Shown piece by piece: positions 9,565 to 17,505 of a stretch of DNA of 43,022 nucleotides. Origin of the DNA: Candidatus Hydrogenedentota bacterium. Lineage in GTDB: Bacteria; Hydrogenedentota; Hydrogenedentia; Hydrogenedentales; SLHB01. Under the pieces are notes generated by a model, which was not told the DNA's origin, did not search any database, and was given only the letters and a program-made list of their open reading frames with translations. The stretch covers positions 1 to 43,022 of the forward strand of contig JABWCD010000038.1 in assembly GCA_013359265.1 (NCBI GenBank), given 5' to 3'. Both the position numbers and the translations under genes were made by a program. The first letter of the stretch is position 1. The number at the start of each line of letters is the position of its first letter.

Positions 9565-10181
9565 GGCAAGTGCGGCTCCACGATCCGCCAAATGATGTCC
9601 GACAACTCTTCCACTGTGCGGGTCGCATCGACGGTACGGACGCGGAGGGGGTCGTGCTCGGCAATGCGCAGAAACTCGTTGCGCACGGCGCGGTGAAACG
9701 CCAGCGGTTCCGACTCGATGCGATCGAGTTCACGCGCGGCGCCCGCGCGTTCCAGCCCGATTTCCGCGGGAAGATCGAGCAATATTGTCAGGTCCGGCCA
9801 CGTTTCCCTGGTGGCAATCTCGTGCGCAGCACGGATAATCCCGCGCTCGATGGCCCGCCCCGCGCCCTGATACGCCGTCGTCGAATCCGCAAACCGGTCG
9901 CAAATAACGATCGTTCCCGCGTTCAGCGCAGGACGGATCAGTTCGTCCACATGCTGCGCCCGCGCTGTCGAATAGAGCAGCAGTTCCGTCACGGGCTTGA
10001 TGTCTTTGTTCGCGGGATCGAGCACGATTTCGCGAATCCGCTCGCCGGTCACCGTGCCGCCGGGTTCGCGCGTCACGACGACCTTGCGCCCCTCCGCCTC
10101 GATGCGCCCGCGCAACAACGCGACCTGCGTTGACTTGCCGCAGCCTTCGATGCCCTCGAACGTGATGAATAACCCGCTCAT
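9561..10181 (-). CDS. tmk: Thymidylate kinase
   Basis: Tmk phosphorylates dTMP to dTDP. The 206-residue product has the P-loop FEGIEGCGKSTQ near the N terminus, DRFADSTTAYQGAGR (substrate-binding DR motif) and a LID region around LPAEIGLERAG. The start at 10181 overlaps the tyrA stop (ATGA at 10178-10181), and the protein then has the usual family length. Coupling downstream to holB, also by ATGA, links DNA precursor supply and replication. Confidence 0.95.
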   Translation of the reverse strand: MSGLFITFEGIEGCGKSTQVALLRGRIEAEGRKVVVTREPGGTVTGERIREIVLDPANKDIKPVTELLLYSTARAQHVDELIRPALNAGTIVICDRFADSTTAYQGAGRAIERGIIRAAHEIATRETWPDLTILLDLPAEIGLERAGAARELDRIESEPLAFHRAVRNEFLRIAEHDPLRVRTVDATRTVEELSDIIWRIVEPHLP

Positions 10182-11035
10182 TCGCCCAACGCCTTGCGCC
10201 GCGCCGCCTGCGCGGACTGAAAGAACGCATCGAGTTCGTCCGCATTTCCCTGCTCGATGATGCCGCAAATCGCTTCAACATCTTCGCCGAATTCGCGTAA
10301 CCCCGCGACGATGGCGTCGCGGTTGGTGAGGCAGATGTCGCGCCAGATTTCCGCGCGGCCTTCGGCGATCCGCGTCACGTCGCGGAACCCTTTCCCGACG
10401 AGGTCTTTCACGTCGCCGCCGCCGGCGGCCAACTCCGCCACGAGCGCGGCAATAATATGCGGTATATGGCTGGTGCGCGCGACAACGTCGTCGTGAAGTT
10501 GGGGCGGAATCTCCACGACGCGCGATCCGACCGAACGCCACAGGGCGCAGACCAGTTCGTGCGCATCGTCCGCGTGGTTGTCTTTTGGCTCGACAATGGT
10601 GACGCAGCCGTCGTAGAGATGCGGCGTGGAATGTTCAGGGCCGTACTTCTCGGAACCGGCCATGGGATGGCTTCCGACGAACCGATACGGTTCGGACCAA
10701 TTGGTTCGAATGTGCGCACAGATTTCGGCCTTGGTGCTCGCCACGTCCGTGACCACCACGTGCGGGGCGATGCGCGTGCGAACGACATCGAGTTGCTGCG
10801 GCACGAGCGCGGCGGGCGTGCAGAGCACGACAAGGTCCGCGCCCTTCATCGCCCCGGCCAAGTCAAGCGTCCCTTCGTCGATCGCGCGCATCGCACGCGC
10901 CGTTTCAAGTACTTCCTGCCGGCGCCCAACACCGCGCACCAACTTGGCCAGGCCGCGATCCTTGAGCGCGAGGCCAAGCGATCCGCCCAGCAACCCGACA
11001 CCAACGATCGTGACCGTGCCAAACCGTGGATTCAT
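10178..11035 (-). CDS. tyrA: Prephenate/arogenate dehydrogenase (TyrA)
   Basis: This 285-residue NAD(P)-dependent dehydrogenase of tyrosine synthesis converts prephenate to 4-hydroxyphenylpyruvate, or arogenate to tyrosine. The Rossmann motif TIVGVGLLGGSLGLAL is at residues 7-23. The conserved SHPMAGSEKYGPEHS, TSHIPHIIAA and KGFRDVTRIAEG follow. There is no fused chorismate mutase or ACT domain. Substrate and cofactor preference cannot be decided from sequence alone. The start at 11035 overlaps the hisA stop (ATGA). An upstream extension lies in hisA and is not conserved-looking. Confidence 0.92.
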   Translation of the reverse strand: MNPRFGTVTIVGVGLLGGSLGLALKDRGLAKLVRGVGRRQEVLETARAMRAIDEGTLDLAGAMKGADLVVLCTPAALVPQQLDVVRTRIAPHVVVTDVASTKAEICAHIRTNWSEPYRFVGSHPMAGSEKYGPEHSTPHLYDGCVTIVEPKDNHADDAHELVCALWRSVGSRVVEIPPQLHDDVVARTSHIPHIIAALVAELAAGGGDVKDLVGKGFRDVTRIAEGRAEIWRDICLTNRDAIVAGLREFGEDVEAICGIIEQGNADELDAFFQSAQAARRKALGE

Positions 11036-11760
11036 CCCTGCTCCCGCGCGACCGCGATCGCCTCCTGCAACGTGAACGCGCCCAGGTACAGGGCGCGGCC
11101 GACGATTACCTCGTCGACGCCGTCTCGTTCCGCCGCGCAAACGCGCCGAACATCGTCAAGCGACGACATCCCGCCGGACACCGTCACCGGAATTCCTACG
11201 GCGCGCGCGACGGCCCGCGTCGCGTCGACGTTTGGCCCCTTCATCATGCCGTCGCTGAGGATATCAGTATAGATGATGCGCGACGCGCCGGCGTCTTCGA
11301 CTTGTTTGGCGAACTCGACGGCGTCCGTGCCAGTGTCTTCGAGCCAGGCATTCAACGAGACTTTCCCCGCACGCGCGTCGATGCCGACGGCTATCTTACC
11401 CGGGAACGCGGCTACGGCGTCGCGTAGAAATGCGGGGTCCTTGTGCGCGGCCGTGCCCAAGATGGCGCGGTCCGTTCCAGCTCCGAATACGGTTTCGAGA
11501 TCGCGCATGGTGCGGATGCCGCCGCCCACCTCGGTGCGAATCCCGGCCAACGACATCGCGCGCAACGCGTCCGCGATGCACACGTGTCCCGCCTTCGCGC
11601 CGTCGAGATCGACGACGTGGACGATTTCCGCGCCACCGTCGCGCCACTGCGCCGCCTGGTCAACGGGGTCCTTCGAGAACACCGTCTCCTGGGCGTAGTC
11701 GCCCTGAACCAGGTTCACGCACAGCCCGCCCCGAATGTCCACCGCGGGGACGATGCGCAT
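11032..11760 (-). CDS. hisA: Phosphoribosylformimino-AICAR ribotide isomerase (HisA)
   Basis: HisA is the (beta/alpha)8-barrel isomerase of histidine synthesis that opens the ribose of ProFAR. The product is 242 residues. The catalytic acid/base pair is Asp8 in IVPAVDIRGG and the Asp in YTDILSDGM. Phosphate-binding loops EVGGGIRT and VSGGMSS are present. The ATG at 11760 is two bases after the rplT stop. No other his gene is in the window, so this copy has left the his operon or was recruited to the ribosomal-protein operon. Confidence 0.95.
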   Translation of the reverse strand: MRIVPAVDIRGGLCVNLVQGDYAQETVFSKDPVDQAAQWRDGGAEIVHVVDLDGAKAGHVCIADALRAMSLAGIRTEVGGGIRTMRDLETVFGAGTDRAILGTAAHKDPAFLRDAVAAFPGKIAVGIDARAGKVSLNAWLEDTGTDAVEFAKQVEDAGASRIIYTDILSDGMMKGPNVDATRAVARAVGIPVTVSGGMSSLDDVRRVCAAERDGVDEVIVGRALYLGAFTLQEAIAVAREQG

Positions 11761-11762
11761 CG

Positions 11763-12125
11763 CTAGGCCGCTGCGAGTTTGGCTTTGACGAGTTCGACGA
11801 TCTTGGCGAAGCTCGCCTCGTCCGTCGCGGCGATTTCCGCGAGCATCTTGCGGTTCACGTCGATGTTCGCCAGCTTGAGGCCCTGCATGAACCGGCTGTA
11901 CGGTATGCCCGCCGCCCGCGCCGCCGCGTTGATGCGCGCAATCCACAACTGGCGGAACTCGCGCTTGCGCACGCGCCGGTCGCGGAACGCATAGACGCCC
12001 GAGTGGTCGACCTGCTGCTTCGCGGTCTTGAGGAGTTTGCTGTGTGCGCCGCGGTAGCCCTTGGCGCGCTTCAATATCTTCTTGCGGCGGTCGCGTGACG
12101 CCGGTGAATTGGTTGCTCTTGGCAT
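11763..12125 (-). CDS. rplT: 50S ribosomal protein L20
   Basis: This 120-residue basic protein has the typical L20 opening [19 protein letters not shown] and the conserved [22 protein letters not shown]20 binds 23S rRNA early in 50S assembly and in several bacteria represses its own operon. An AAGGA site precedes the ATG. It follows rpmI after 89 bases in the standard infC-rpmI-rplT order. Confidence 0.98.
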   Translation of the reverse strand: MPRATNSPASRDRRKKILKRAKGYRGAHSKLLKTAKQQVDHSGVYAFRDRRVRKREFRQLWIARINAAARAAGIPYSRFMQGLKLANIDVNRKMLAEIAATDEASFAKIVELVKAKLAAA

Positions 12126-12214
12126 GACATGAATTCCTTATCGCTATCCGCCGAAGCGGTACTGGCCTCAGTTCAGGGTGGAGCGGTGCCCGCAACGGGG
12201 CCGCGCCGAGACGA

Positions 12215-12412
12215 CTACCCGTACGGCAGCAGAATCTTGAGCCGCTGCTTCTCCGCGTCGCTCGTGAGCGTCGCCTTGCGCAACGAACGCTTCCGCTTCT
12301 GACTCTTGTGCGTGAGCTTGTGCCGTACAAAAGCGCTGTTCCGCTTGAACTTGCCCGACGCGGTCCGCTTCAGGCGTTTCGCCGTGGCTCTATTTGTCTT
12401 CATCTTTGGCAT
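12215..12412 (-). CDS. rpmI: 50S ribosomal protein L35
   Basis: This 65-residue protein has the exact L35 pattern: MPKMKTNRATAKRLKRTASG at the N terminus, then HKLTHKSQKRKR and a C-terminal LLPYG. An AGGAGAG ribosome-binding site precedes the ATG. A 136-base gap separates it from infC. That gap contains the inverted pair GGGGTC/GACCCC (12455-12460 and 12482-12487), which may be part of a translational control leader, though this is unproven. Confidence 0.97.
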   Translation of the reverse strand: MPKMKTNRATAKRLKRTASGKFKRNSAFVRHKLTHKSQKRKRSLRKATLTSDAEKQRLKILLPYG

Positions 12413-12548
12413 AGCACTCTCCTATCGATAATGGCCCCGGCGCAATCGCATCGCGGGGTCCCGCTCCGGCAACGGAAAAAAGACCCCTCGACCGCCTTGT
12501 CCCAACGCGGACCGAATCCGTCTCCCGAATACAAGCCGACGCCTGTGA

Positions 12549-13079
12549 CTACTTCGTCGGCGACAACACTACGACCATCTGGCGGCCTTCCAGCCGCACC
12601 TTGCTTGCGTCATGCTGCTCCTGGCACAAGTCCTTGGTGGAGTCGAGCACGCGCTGCAAGATCTGCTGGCCGAACTCCGGGTGCGCCATCTCGCGCCCGC
12701 GGAACGTAATCGTCACCTTGACCTTGTTGCCTTCCTGCAAGAACTCCCGGACGTGGTTCGTCTTGTAATCGAAGTCGTGATCGTCGATCTTCGGGCGATA
12801 CTTGACCTCTTTTACGTGAATCACCGTCTGGTGCTTGCGCGATTCTTTCATGCGCTTGCTCTGTTGGTACTTGTACTTCCCGTAGTCCATGATGCGGCAC
12901 ACCGTCGGCGACGCATTCGGCGCTACTTCCACCAAGTCCAACCCCCGCTCGTACGCGTCACGTAACGCATCCGGCGGAGACATGATCCCTAACTGGTTTC
13001 CTTGTTCGTCGATAACGCGCACCTGGCGGGCGATGATCTGTTCATTCACCCGGATGCGCAAATCCACAGGCTTGGCGAT
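12549..13079 (-). CDS. infC: Translation initiation factor IF-3, probable AUC start
   Basis: IF-3 binds the 30S subunit and rejects non-canonical initiation. The conserved RIRVNEQI begins the N domain, and PPDALRDAYERGLDLVEVAPNA, the lysine-rich linker and the C domain (KVTITFRGREMAHPEFG) follow. The nearest standard start is GTG at 13067, but it has no ribosome-binding site at a usable distance. An AGGAGG lies exactly 8 bases before an in-frame ATC at 13079-13077, giving (M)AKPVDLRIRVNEQ and 176 residues. Rare AUU/AUC/AUA starts are a known feature of infC and let IF-3 repress itself. The gene is first in the 13-gene run. Confidence 0.94.
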   Translation of the reverse strand: MAKPVDLRIRVNEQIIARQVRVIDEQGNQLGIMSPPDALRDAYERGLDLVEVAPNASPTVCRIMDYGKYKYQQSKRMKESRKHQTVIHVKEVKYRPKIDDHDFDYKTNHVREFLQEGNKVKVTITFRGREMAHPEFGQQILQRVLDSTKDLCQEQHDASKVRLEGRQMVVVLSPTK

Positions 13080-13148
13080 AACCAGGACCTCCTATTGACC
13101 GTGGGGCCTTGTGCCCGCCCGTACGCGCCACGGCCCGCGCACAGGCAC

Positions 13149-13186
13149 AAAAAAGTCGCGGCAGAAAGCGCCCGCCTTCTGCCGCG
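13149..13186 (-). terminator. Intrinsic terminator in the infC leader (probable attenuator)
   Basis: On the minus strand the arms CGCGGCAGAA (13186-13177) and TTCTGCCGCG (13166-13157) form a perfect 10-bp stem around a 10-base loop. AC and six U follow (13154-13149). No minus-strand gene lies immediately upstream, and a promoter-like sequence is 100 bases further up, so the terminator sits between promoter and infC. The first arm can alternatively pair over 7 bases (CGCGGCA) with leader positions 13243-13237. Confidence 0.8.
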
Positions 13187-13285
13187 AACATACCAGTATC
13201 TCGCGATTTTGACCCTGCGCCCAGACCCAATCGGGCCGCGGCAAGGTGAGAAGCAGGCGCTTCTACTTGACTTACAACAGGCCGA

Positions 13286-13315
13286 AGTCTACCCGAGGGG
13301 ACGGGCAGGTGTCAA
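13286..13315 (-). promoter_or_regulatory. Candidate sigma70 promoter of the infC operon
   Basis: TTGACA (13315-13310) and TAGACT (13291-13286) are separated by 18 bases on the minus strand. Transcription would begin near 13279, giving a leader of about 200 bases. The leader contains the small stem-loop AGAAGC-GCCT-GCTTCT, a segment complementary to the terminator arm, then the terminator. Confidence 0.55.
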
Positions 13316-13513
13316 ACCTCGGGTTTCGGGAATCGGGCGTCGGGAATGGAAGACGAATCATGCCCGCGCACGGGGGCTTTCGATTCGCTGATGACAAACG
13401 CAATAGACCCGATCTGCGGAACCCGACAGCCGGCTTCCGGCGAAACGTTCGTAATTTCACACCTTCACACGGATTCGCGCTATCATTTGGCCCATCATCG
13501 GGAGCTTGTTGTC

Positions 13514-14188
13514 ATGCTCACATTACTCGTGCTCCACGCCGCCTGCTTCGCCGCGCCGGATAACACCCTCACGGATCAGGAGAAAAGCGACGGCTGGGTT
13601 CTCCTCTTCGACGGCAAGACCCTCGACGGCTGGACGACGCCCGAAGGCGCGCAGAGCAAGACGCCCATCCAGGACGGCTGCATCAACCCGCACGGTTGCG
13701 GCGGCTACATGATGACCTATAAGGAACCGCTGGGCGATTTCGTCCTCGCGTGCGATTTCAAGATCAGCCCGAAATGCAACTCCGGCATCTTCGTCCGTAC
13801 CTTTCCGTTGACTCCGCTGCCCGGCAAAGATGTCGGCTGGAACGGCGTCGAGATCGCTATCGACGACACGACGGAAGCGGGCTACGTTGACACCGGCGCG
13901 ATCTACGATCTGTCCAAACCTGCCAAGAACGCCATGAAGCCCGTCGGCGAATGGAACCACATCGAAATAACGTGCAAGGGCCCGGTCATCACGGTCGTGC
14001 TCAACGGCGAGAAGGTCAACGAATGCGACCTCTCTAAGTTCACCGAACCCAACAAGCGCCCCGACGGATCGGCGCACAAGTTCGATCATCCGTTTAACAC
14101 CCACCCGCAAAAGGGCTACATCGGCTTGCAGGACCACGGCAGCGACTGCTGGTACAAGAACATCAAGATCCGGCCGCTCAAAGGGTAG
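13514..14188 (+). CDS. Exported DUF1080 (3-keto-disaccharide hydrolase-like) protein
   Basis: This is a 224-residue protein. The ATG at 13514 follows GGGAG by 9 bases and begins a short signal peptide (MLTLLVLHAACFAAP). The mature protein is a single DUF1080 concanavalin-like beta-sandwich. Its hallmarks are GWVLLFDGKTLDGW, DFVLACDFKIS, NSGIFVRTF, GEWNHIEITCKG and the C-terminal YIGLQDHGSDCWYKNIKIRPL. Some members hydrolyse 3-keto-glycosides, and most are uncharacterised exported proteins abundant in Planctomycetes-like bacteria. It diverges from the infC operon and stands alone. An in-frame upstream start at 13346 would hide the signal peptide. Confidence 0.9.
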   Translation: MLTLLVLHAACFAAPDNTLTDQEKSDGWVLLFDGKTLDGWTTPEGAQSKTPIQDGCINPHGCGGYMMTYKEPLGDFVLACDFKISPKCNSGIFVRTFPLTPLPGKDVGWNGVEIAIDDTTEAGYVDTGAIYDLSKPAKNAMKPVGEWNHIEITCKGPVITVVLNGEKVNECDLSKFTEPNKRPDGSAHKFDHPFNTHPQKGYIGLQDHGSDCWYKNIKIRPLKG

Positions 14189-14262
14189 AATCAATTCAAC
14201 CGTGGGCTGTAGATTTCATGGCCGTGGATACCAGGGCATATCACACAAGAGACGGAACCTGA

Positions 14263-15855
14263 ATGGATCACGTCGCGCCAGATCGCCCGTCCTCTTCAGC
14301 CCCTGAAGACGGGGCGCCACTTCGTGGCAAACCTGCGGCTCTTCACGAAGCCGATGCGGGGGAACAGCAAGCGCCGTTTAGTGCGGAGACCGAACGCGCT
14401 CGTCACGCGCAACAGCGCTGGGCGCAGGTCCCCATAAACGAGCGGCTGCGGCGCGTGCGCGCGTTCCGCCACGAATTGGTAGACGCATCACGGCGCATCT
14501 GCAAGACGATTGCCGGCGACGTCGGAAAACGATACGACGAAACGCTCGTTGCCGAGGTCTTACCGCTGGCGCAAGAATGCCGTTTCCTCGAAGCGAACGC
14601 GCGCCGCATTCTGCGCCCGCGCAAGAGTCCGCTGCGCACGCGGCCGATACTGCTCTGGGGGCAGCGCGATGTAACTTTTCGACGGCCCCGCGGCGTGGTC
14701 GCCGTCATCGGCACATGGAACCTTCCTATGGCGATCAACGTCGTGCCGATCTTGCATGCCCTCACGGCCGGAAACGCCGTGCTGTTTAAGCCGTCGGAGG
14801 TCGCGCCGCGCACGGGCGAACTGATTGCCGACCTGATTGCGCGCGCCGGCTTTCCGGACGGGCTATTCCAACTGCTTCCCGCAAGCCGCGATGCGGGCCC
14901 CCAACTCGCCGAGGCAGACATCGATCACGTCGCGTTCACGGGCAGTTCGACCACGGGACGCGTGCTCGCGAGCACGCTGGGGCGCCGCTTGGTCACCTCC
15001 ACCCTCGAATTGTCTGGGTGCGATCTGCTGCTCCTGCTCGAAGACGGCAATGTACCGCTGGCCGCGCGTGGCGCATGGTTCGGCGCGACGGCCAACGCCG
15101 GACAAGCCTGTGTCGGCACGCGCCGCGCCTTTGTGCCGCGTTCTCTGCTGGAGCCGTTTCTCGACGCGCTCGTGCCCTTGGTCGAATGCGCCGCGCCGGT
15201 TCCGCTCATCTTGTCCGCGCAGGTTAAACTCGCCGATCGATTGATTGCCGACGCGCTTGGACACGGCGCCCGGCTCATTCGCCGCGAGGGAGTCGAACCG
15301 GCGGACGGCCACGTGCAACCCGCGGCGCTCGTTCAGCCGGCGCCGGACACGTTGGCCTGCCGCGAAGCGTACTTCGTGCCATTACTCACGGTCGTCCCCT
15401 ACGACACCGTCGAACAGGCCCTCGCGTGGGACGCGGAGTGTTCGTACAGCCTGGCAGCCAGCGTCTTTACCGCCGATGTCGCTCGCGCGCGCACCGTGGC
15501 AACACGGCTGCGCTGCGGCGTTGTCCACGTCAACGACGTGATCATCCCGATGGCGCACCCCGCGACGTCGTTTGGCGGCAGCGGCGCCAGTGGTTGGGGC
15601 CGCACGAAGGGCGTCGAGGGCCTGCTCGAAATGACCGTGCCCCAAGTGGTGAGCGCCGTCAGCGGCAGTTTTCGCCCGCACTTCGACACCTTGGGAACGC
15701 ATTGGTTTTTCGATCCCGATTCGTTCGAGGCGTTAATCAAGCTGTTCCACGCGCGATCGCTGCGAGACAAATTCGGCGCTGCACGACACCTCGCCGGACA
15801 GGTGCTGGGGACGCGGCAGCGAGGCCCTTCCGACCGATTCCGCGATTCGCAGTAG
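14263..15855 (+). CDS. Aldehyde dehydrogenase family protein
   Basis: This 530-residue NAD(P)-dependent aldehyde dehydrogenase would oxidise an aldehyde to an acid. Residues 1-40 are a non-conserved Pro/Ala-rich extension, so the true start may be later. Key parts are GTWNLP (151-155), LFKPSE (Lys176), FTGSSTTGR (225-233), the general base Glu249 in TLELSGCD and the catalytic Cys283 in NAGQACVG. The usual ELGGKSP is altered to ELSGCDL. C-terminal VNDVIIPMAHPATSFGGSGASGWG resembles the PFGGxGxSGxG end of fatty-aldehyde dehydrogenases. It converges with the P450 gene, 16 bases apart and with no terminator visible. A role with the nearby aldehyde-forming reductase is inferred. Confidence 0.88.
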   Translation: MDHVAPDRPSSSAPEDGAPLRGKPAALHEADAGEQQAPFSAETERARHAQQRWAQVPINERLRRVRAFRHELVDASRRICKTIAGDVGKRYDETLVAEVLPLAQECRFLEANARRILRPRKSPLRTRPILLWGQRDVTFRRPRGVVAVIGTWNLPMAINVVPILHALTAGNAVLFKPSEVAPRTGELIADLIARAGFPDGLFQLLPASRDAGPQLAEADIDHVAFTGSSTTGRVLASTLGRRLVTSTLELSGCDLLLLLEDGNVPLAARGAWFGATANAGQACVGTRRAFVPRSLLEPFLDALVPLVECAAPVPLILSAQVKLADRLIADALGHGARLIRREGVEPADGHVQPAALVQPAPDTLACREAYFVPLLTVVPYDTVEQALAWDAECSYSLAASVFTADVARARTVATRLRCGVVHVNDVIIPMAHPATSFGGSGASGWGRTKGVEGLLEMTVPQVVSAVSGSFRPHFDTLGTHWFFDPDSFEALIKLFHARSLRDKFGAARHLAGQVLGTRQRGPSDRFRDSQ

Positions 15856-15871
15856 CCGTCCGCGGCGCGCG

Positions 15872-17239
15872 TTACGTTGGCCGACGGCCCGTCACCCGCA
15901 TCGGCACGCCGCGCTTCGGGCCCATCCCGAGATTCTGACGCGATTCGCGCTCCTCGCCCAGAGATTCGAGTTCCCATCGCATGACGATGGTTGCCAGCGA
16001 AACGCGCATCTGGTAATCGGAAAAAGCCGCGCCGATGCAACGCCGGTGTCCGCCTCCGAAAGGCAGAAACTCGAAAGGACTATACGATCGTTCGATGAAC
16101 CGATCGGGCGCGAACGTGTCCGGTTCGGGATAGATGGCCGGGTCTTGGTGAATGGCACAAATACCAACACCCACAACCGTTCCCGTCGGGATTGTGCAAC
16201 CCAACAGTTTCGTCGGTGCACGGCACACGCGCCCGATTTCGGTGTGGATAGGGTGCAGACGCAACGCTTCGTCGCACACCGCGCTGACATACGGTTGCCT
16301 CGCAATAAGATTCGGATCGGGGTCGGCCCCGAGCGCAACCAACTCATCGCGCAAACGCTGCTTGGCCGCTGGATGCCGCGCAAGCTCATAAAGCGCCCAC
16401 GATAACGCGAACGCCATGTTCTTGTGTCCCGCCAGCACAATGGTTCCGATTTCGCCAAGGATCTCCTCGTGGCTCAACCGCGTTCCGTCGTCACGACGCG
16501 CCGCGTTCAGCAGACTGAGAACGTCGCACGCCTCCTCGTCGGCGCCGGCGCGCTCTGCCATGCATCGCTTGAGAAACGCCGAGAAGGCGCACTTGGCGCG
16601 CATAAACTTGCGCCACGGCGGAAACCACCACGCCTGGACCGCGGGAACGAACGTGATAAGCGGCCCGACGCCGTGCAACACCTTTGCGACCGCCACGCGC
16701 CCCTCATCGAGAAGAGGGCCGTCCTCGACGCCGAACACGACACGAAGAATGACGTCGCGCGAAATGTCCATCATTAGGTCAAGCGCCTTGATTCGATCGC
16801 CCGGCCTCAACCGGTCCGTGTGCGTGATTACAATGTCGCGGATCACGTGGCCAATGTCGCGCATGTTTTGAACGTGAAACGCGGGCATGAGCAGTTTGCG
16901 TTCGGCGCGATGCAGCGCGCCTTCCAAAATCAAAAGCGACCCGGCGCCGGCCAACCCGGCAAAGGCATCTTTGTGTGCAGCGCCATATCCGTCCGGATCG
17001 GCGCTGAGTACCTCTCGCGCGCCTTCCGCGGTCAGCGCCAAGACAACATCGCCGGACGGCGTACCGTAGATCGTGACGACATCGCCATACGTACGCCGCA
17101 TCCATGCATAACTGCGCTTCGGGCGGAAAATGAAATTCCACCCTTGCACCAAACCAAATCGCAACCCAGCGGGCAATCCCGTCTCCCGCGTCGAAACGGG
17201 CACATCCGCGGGAATCGTCAAATCGTTCCCTGTATCCAT
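15872..17239 (-). CDS. Cytochrome P450 with altered I-helix motif
   Basis: This 455-residue soluble P450 starts at ATG 17239, behind an AAGGA site. The heme loop FGGGHRRCIG has the thiolate Cys401. ExxR is EALR (324-327), and the PERF-like segment is FAPDRF (376-381). The overall style resembles CYP110-like bacterial fatty-acid or terpene P450s. The I-helix reads AGHKNM (270-275) where most P450s have AG-x-D/E-T-T, so Lys273 replaces the acid and Asn274 the Thr. It lies downstream of the FAAL-ACP-reductase gene on the same strand with a 266-base gap. No ferredoxin or reductase partner is in the window. The substrate is unknown, and a fatty chain is plausible from context. Confidence 0.92.
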   Translation of the reverse strand: MDTGNDLTIPADVPVSTRETGLPAGLRFGLVQGWNFIFRPKRSYAWMRRTYGDVVTIYGTPSGDVVLALTAEGAREVLSADPDGYGAAHKDAFAGLAGAGSLLILEGALHRAERKLLMPAFHVQNMRDIGHVIRDIVITHTDRLRPGDRIKALDLMMDISRDVILRVVFGVEDGPLLDEGRVAVAKVLHGVGPLITFVPAVQAWWFPPWRKFMRAKCAFSAFLKRCMAERAGADEEACDVLSLLNAARRDDGTRLSHEEILGEIGTIVLAGHKNMAFALSWALYELARHPAAKQRLRDELVALGADPDPNLIARQPYVSAVCDEALRLHPIHTEIGRVCRAPTKLLGCTIPTGTVVGVGICAIHQDPAIYPEPDTFAPDRFIERSYSPFEFLPFGGGHRRCIGAAFSDYQMRVSLATIVMRWELESLGEERESRQNLGMGPKRGVPMRVTGRRPT

Positions 17240-17317
17240 TTCATCCTTCGCGCACCAAACGACTCCGATTACCACCACCGTATCCGTCCGTCGGAAAATA
17301 CTAGAATGTTTCACGGT

Positions 17318-17429
17318 CGGCTGCACCACGTGCTCGTGCGCGTGCTCGTCATCGTACTCGATCGTTTCGAGTATCGAGTGCGAGTACGACCCTCCTTTGC
17401 CCTCCGAAGTAGCAGGGCTACGGAGGACG
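17318..17429. repeat. Degenerate GAGTACGA-type repeat plus a copy of a dispersed palindrome
   Basis: Between the P450 and FAAL genes, 17318-17390 is a run of short imperfect units of the kind GTGCTCGTG/ATCGTACTCG. Next comes CCTCCG...CGGAGG (17401-17426), an inverted repeat around AAGTAGCAGGGCTA. The flanks resemble sequence at 25441-25493 and 30885-30935, which marks a dispersed family. No coding potential is seen here. Confidence 0.5.
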
Positions 17430-17505
17430 GGTGACGACTCACAAGCAGGAGCACAAAACAGACGGTGTGCTCAAACTTGAATTGCTCTAGTTGCGGTGCA
17501 GCCCT

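Noticed and set aside
13157-13186. A plus-strand terminator upstream of the DUF1080 gene
   Set aside because: The U-run needed after the stem exists only for minus-strand transcription.
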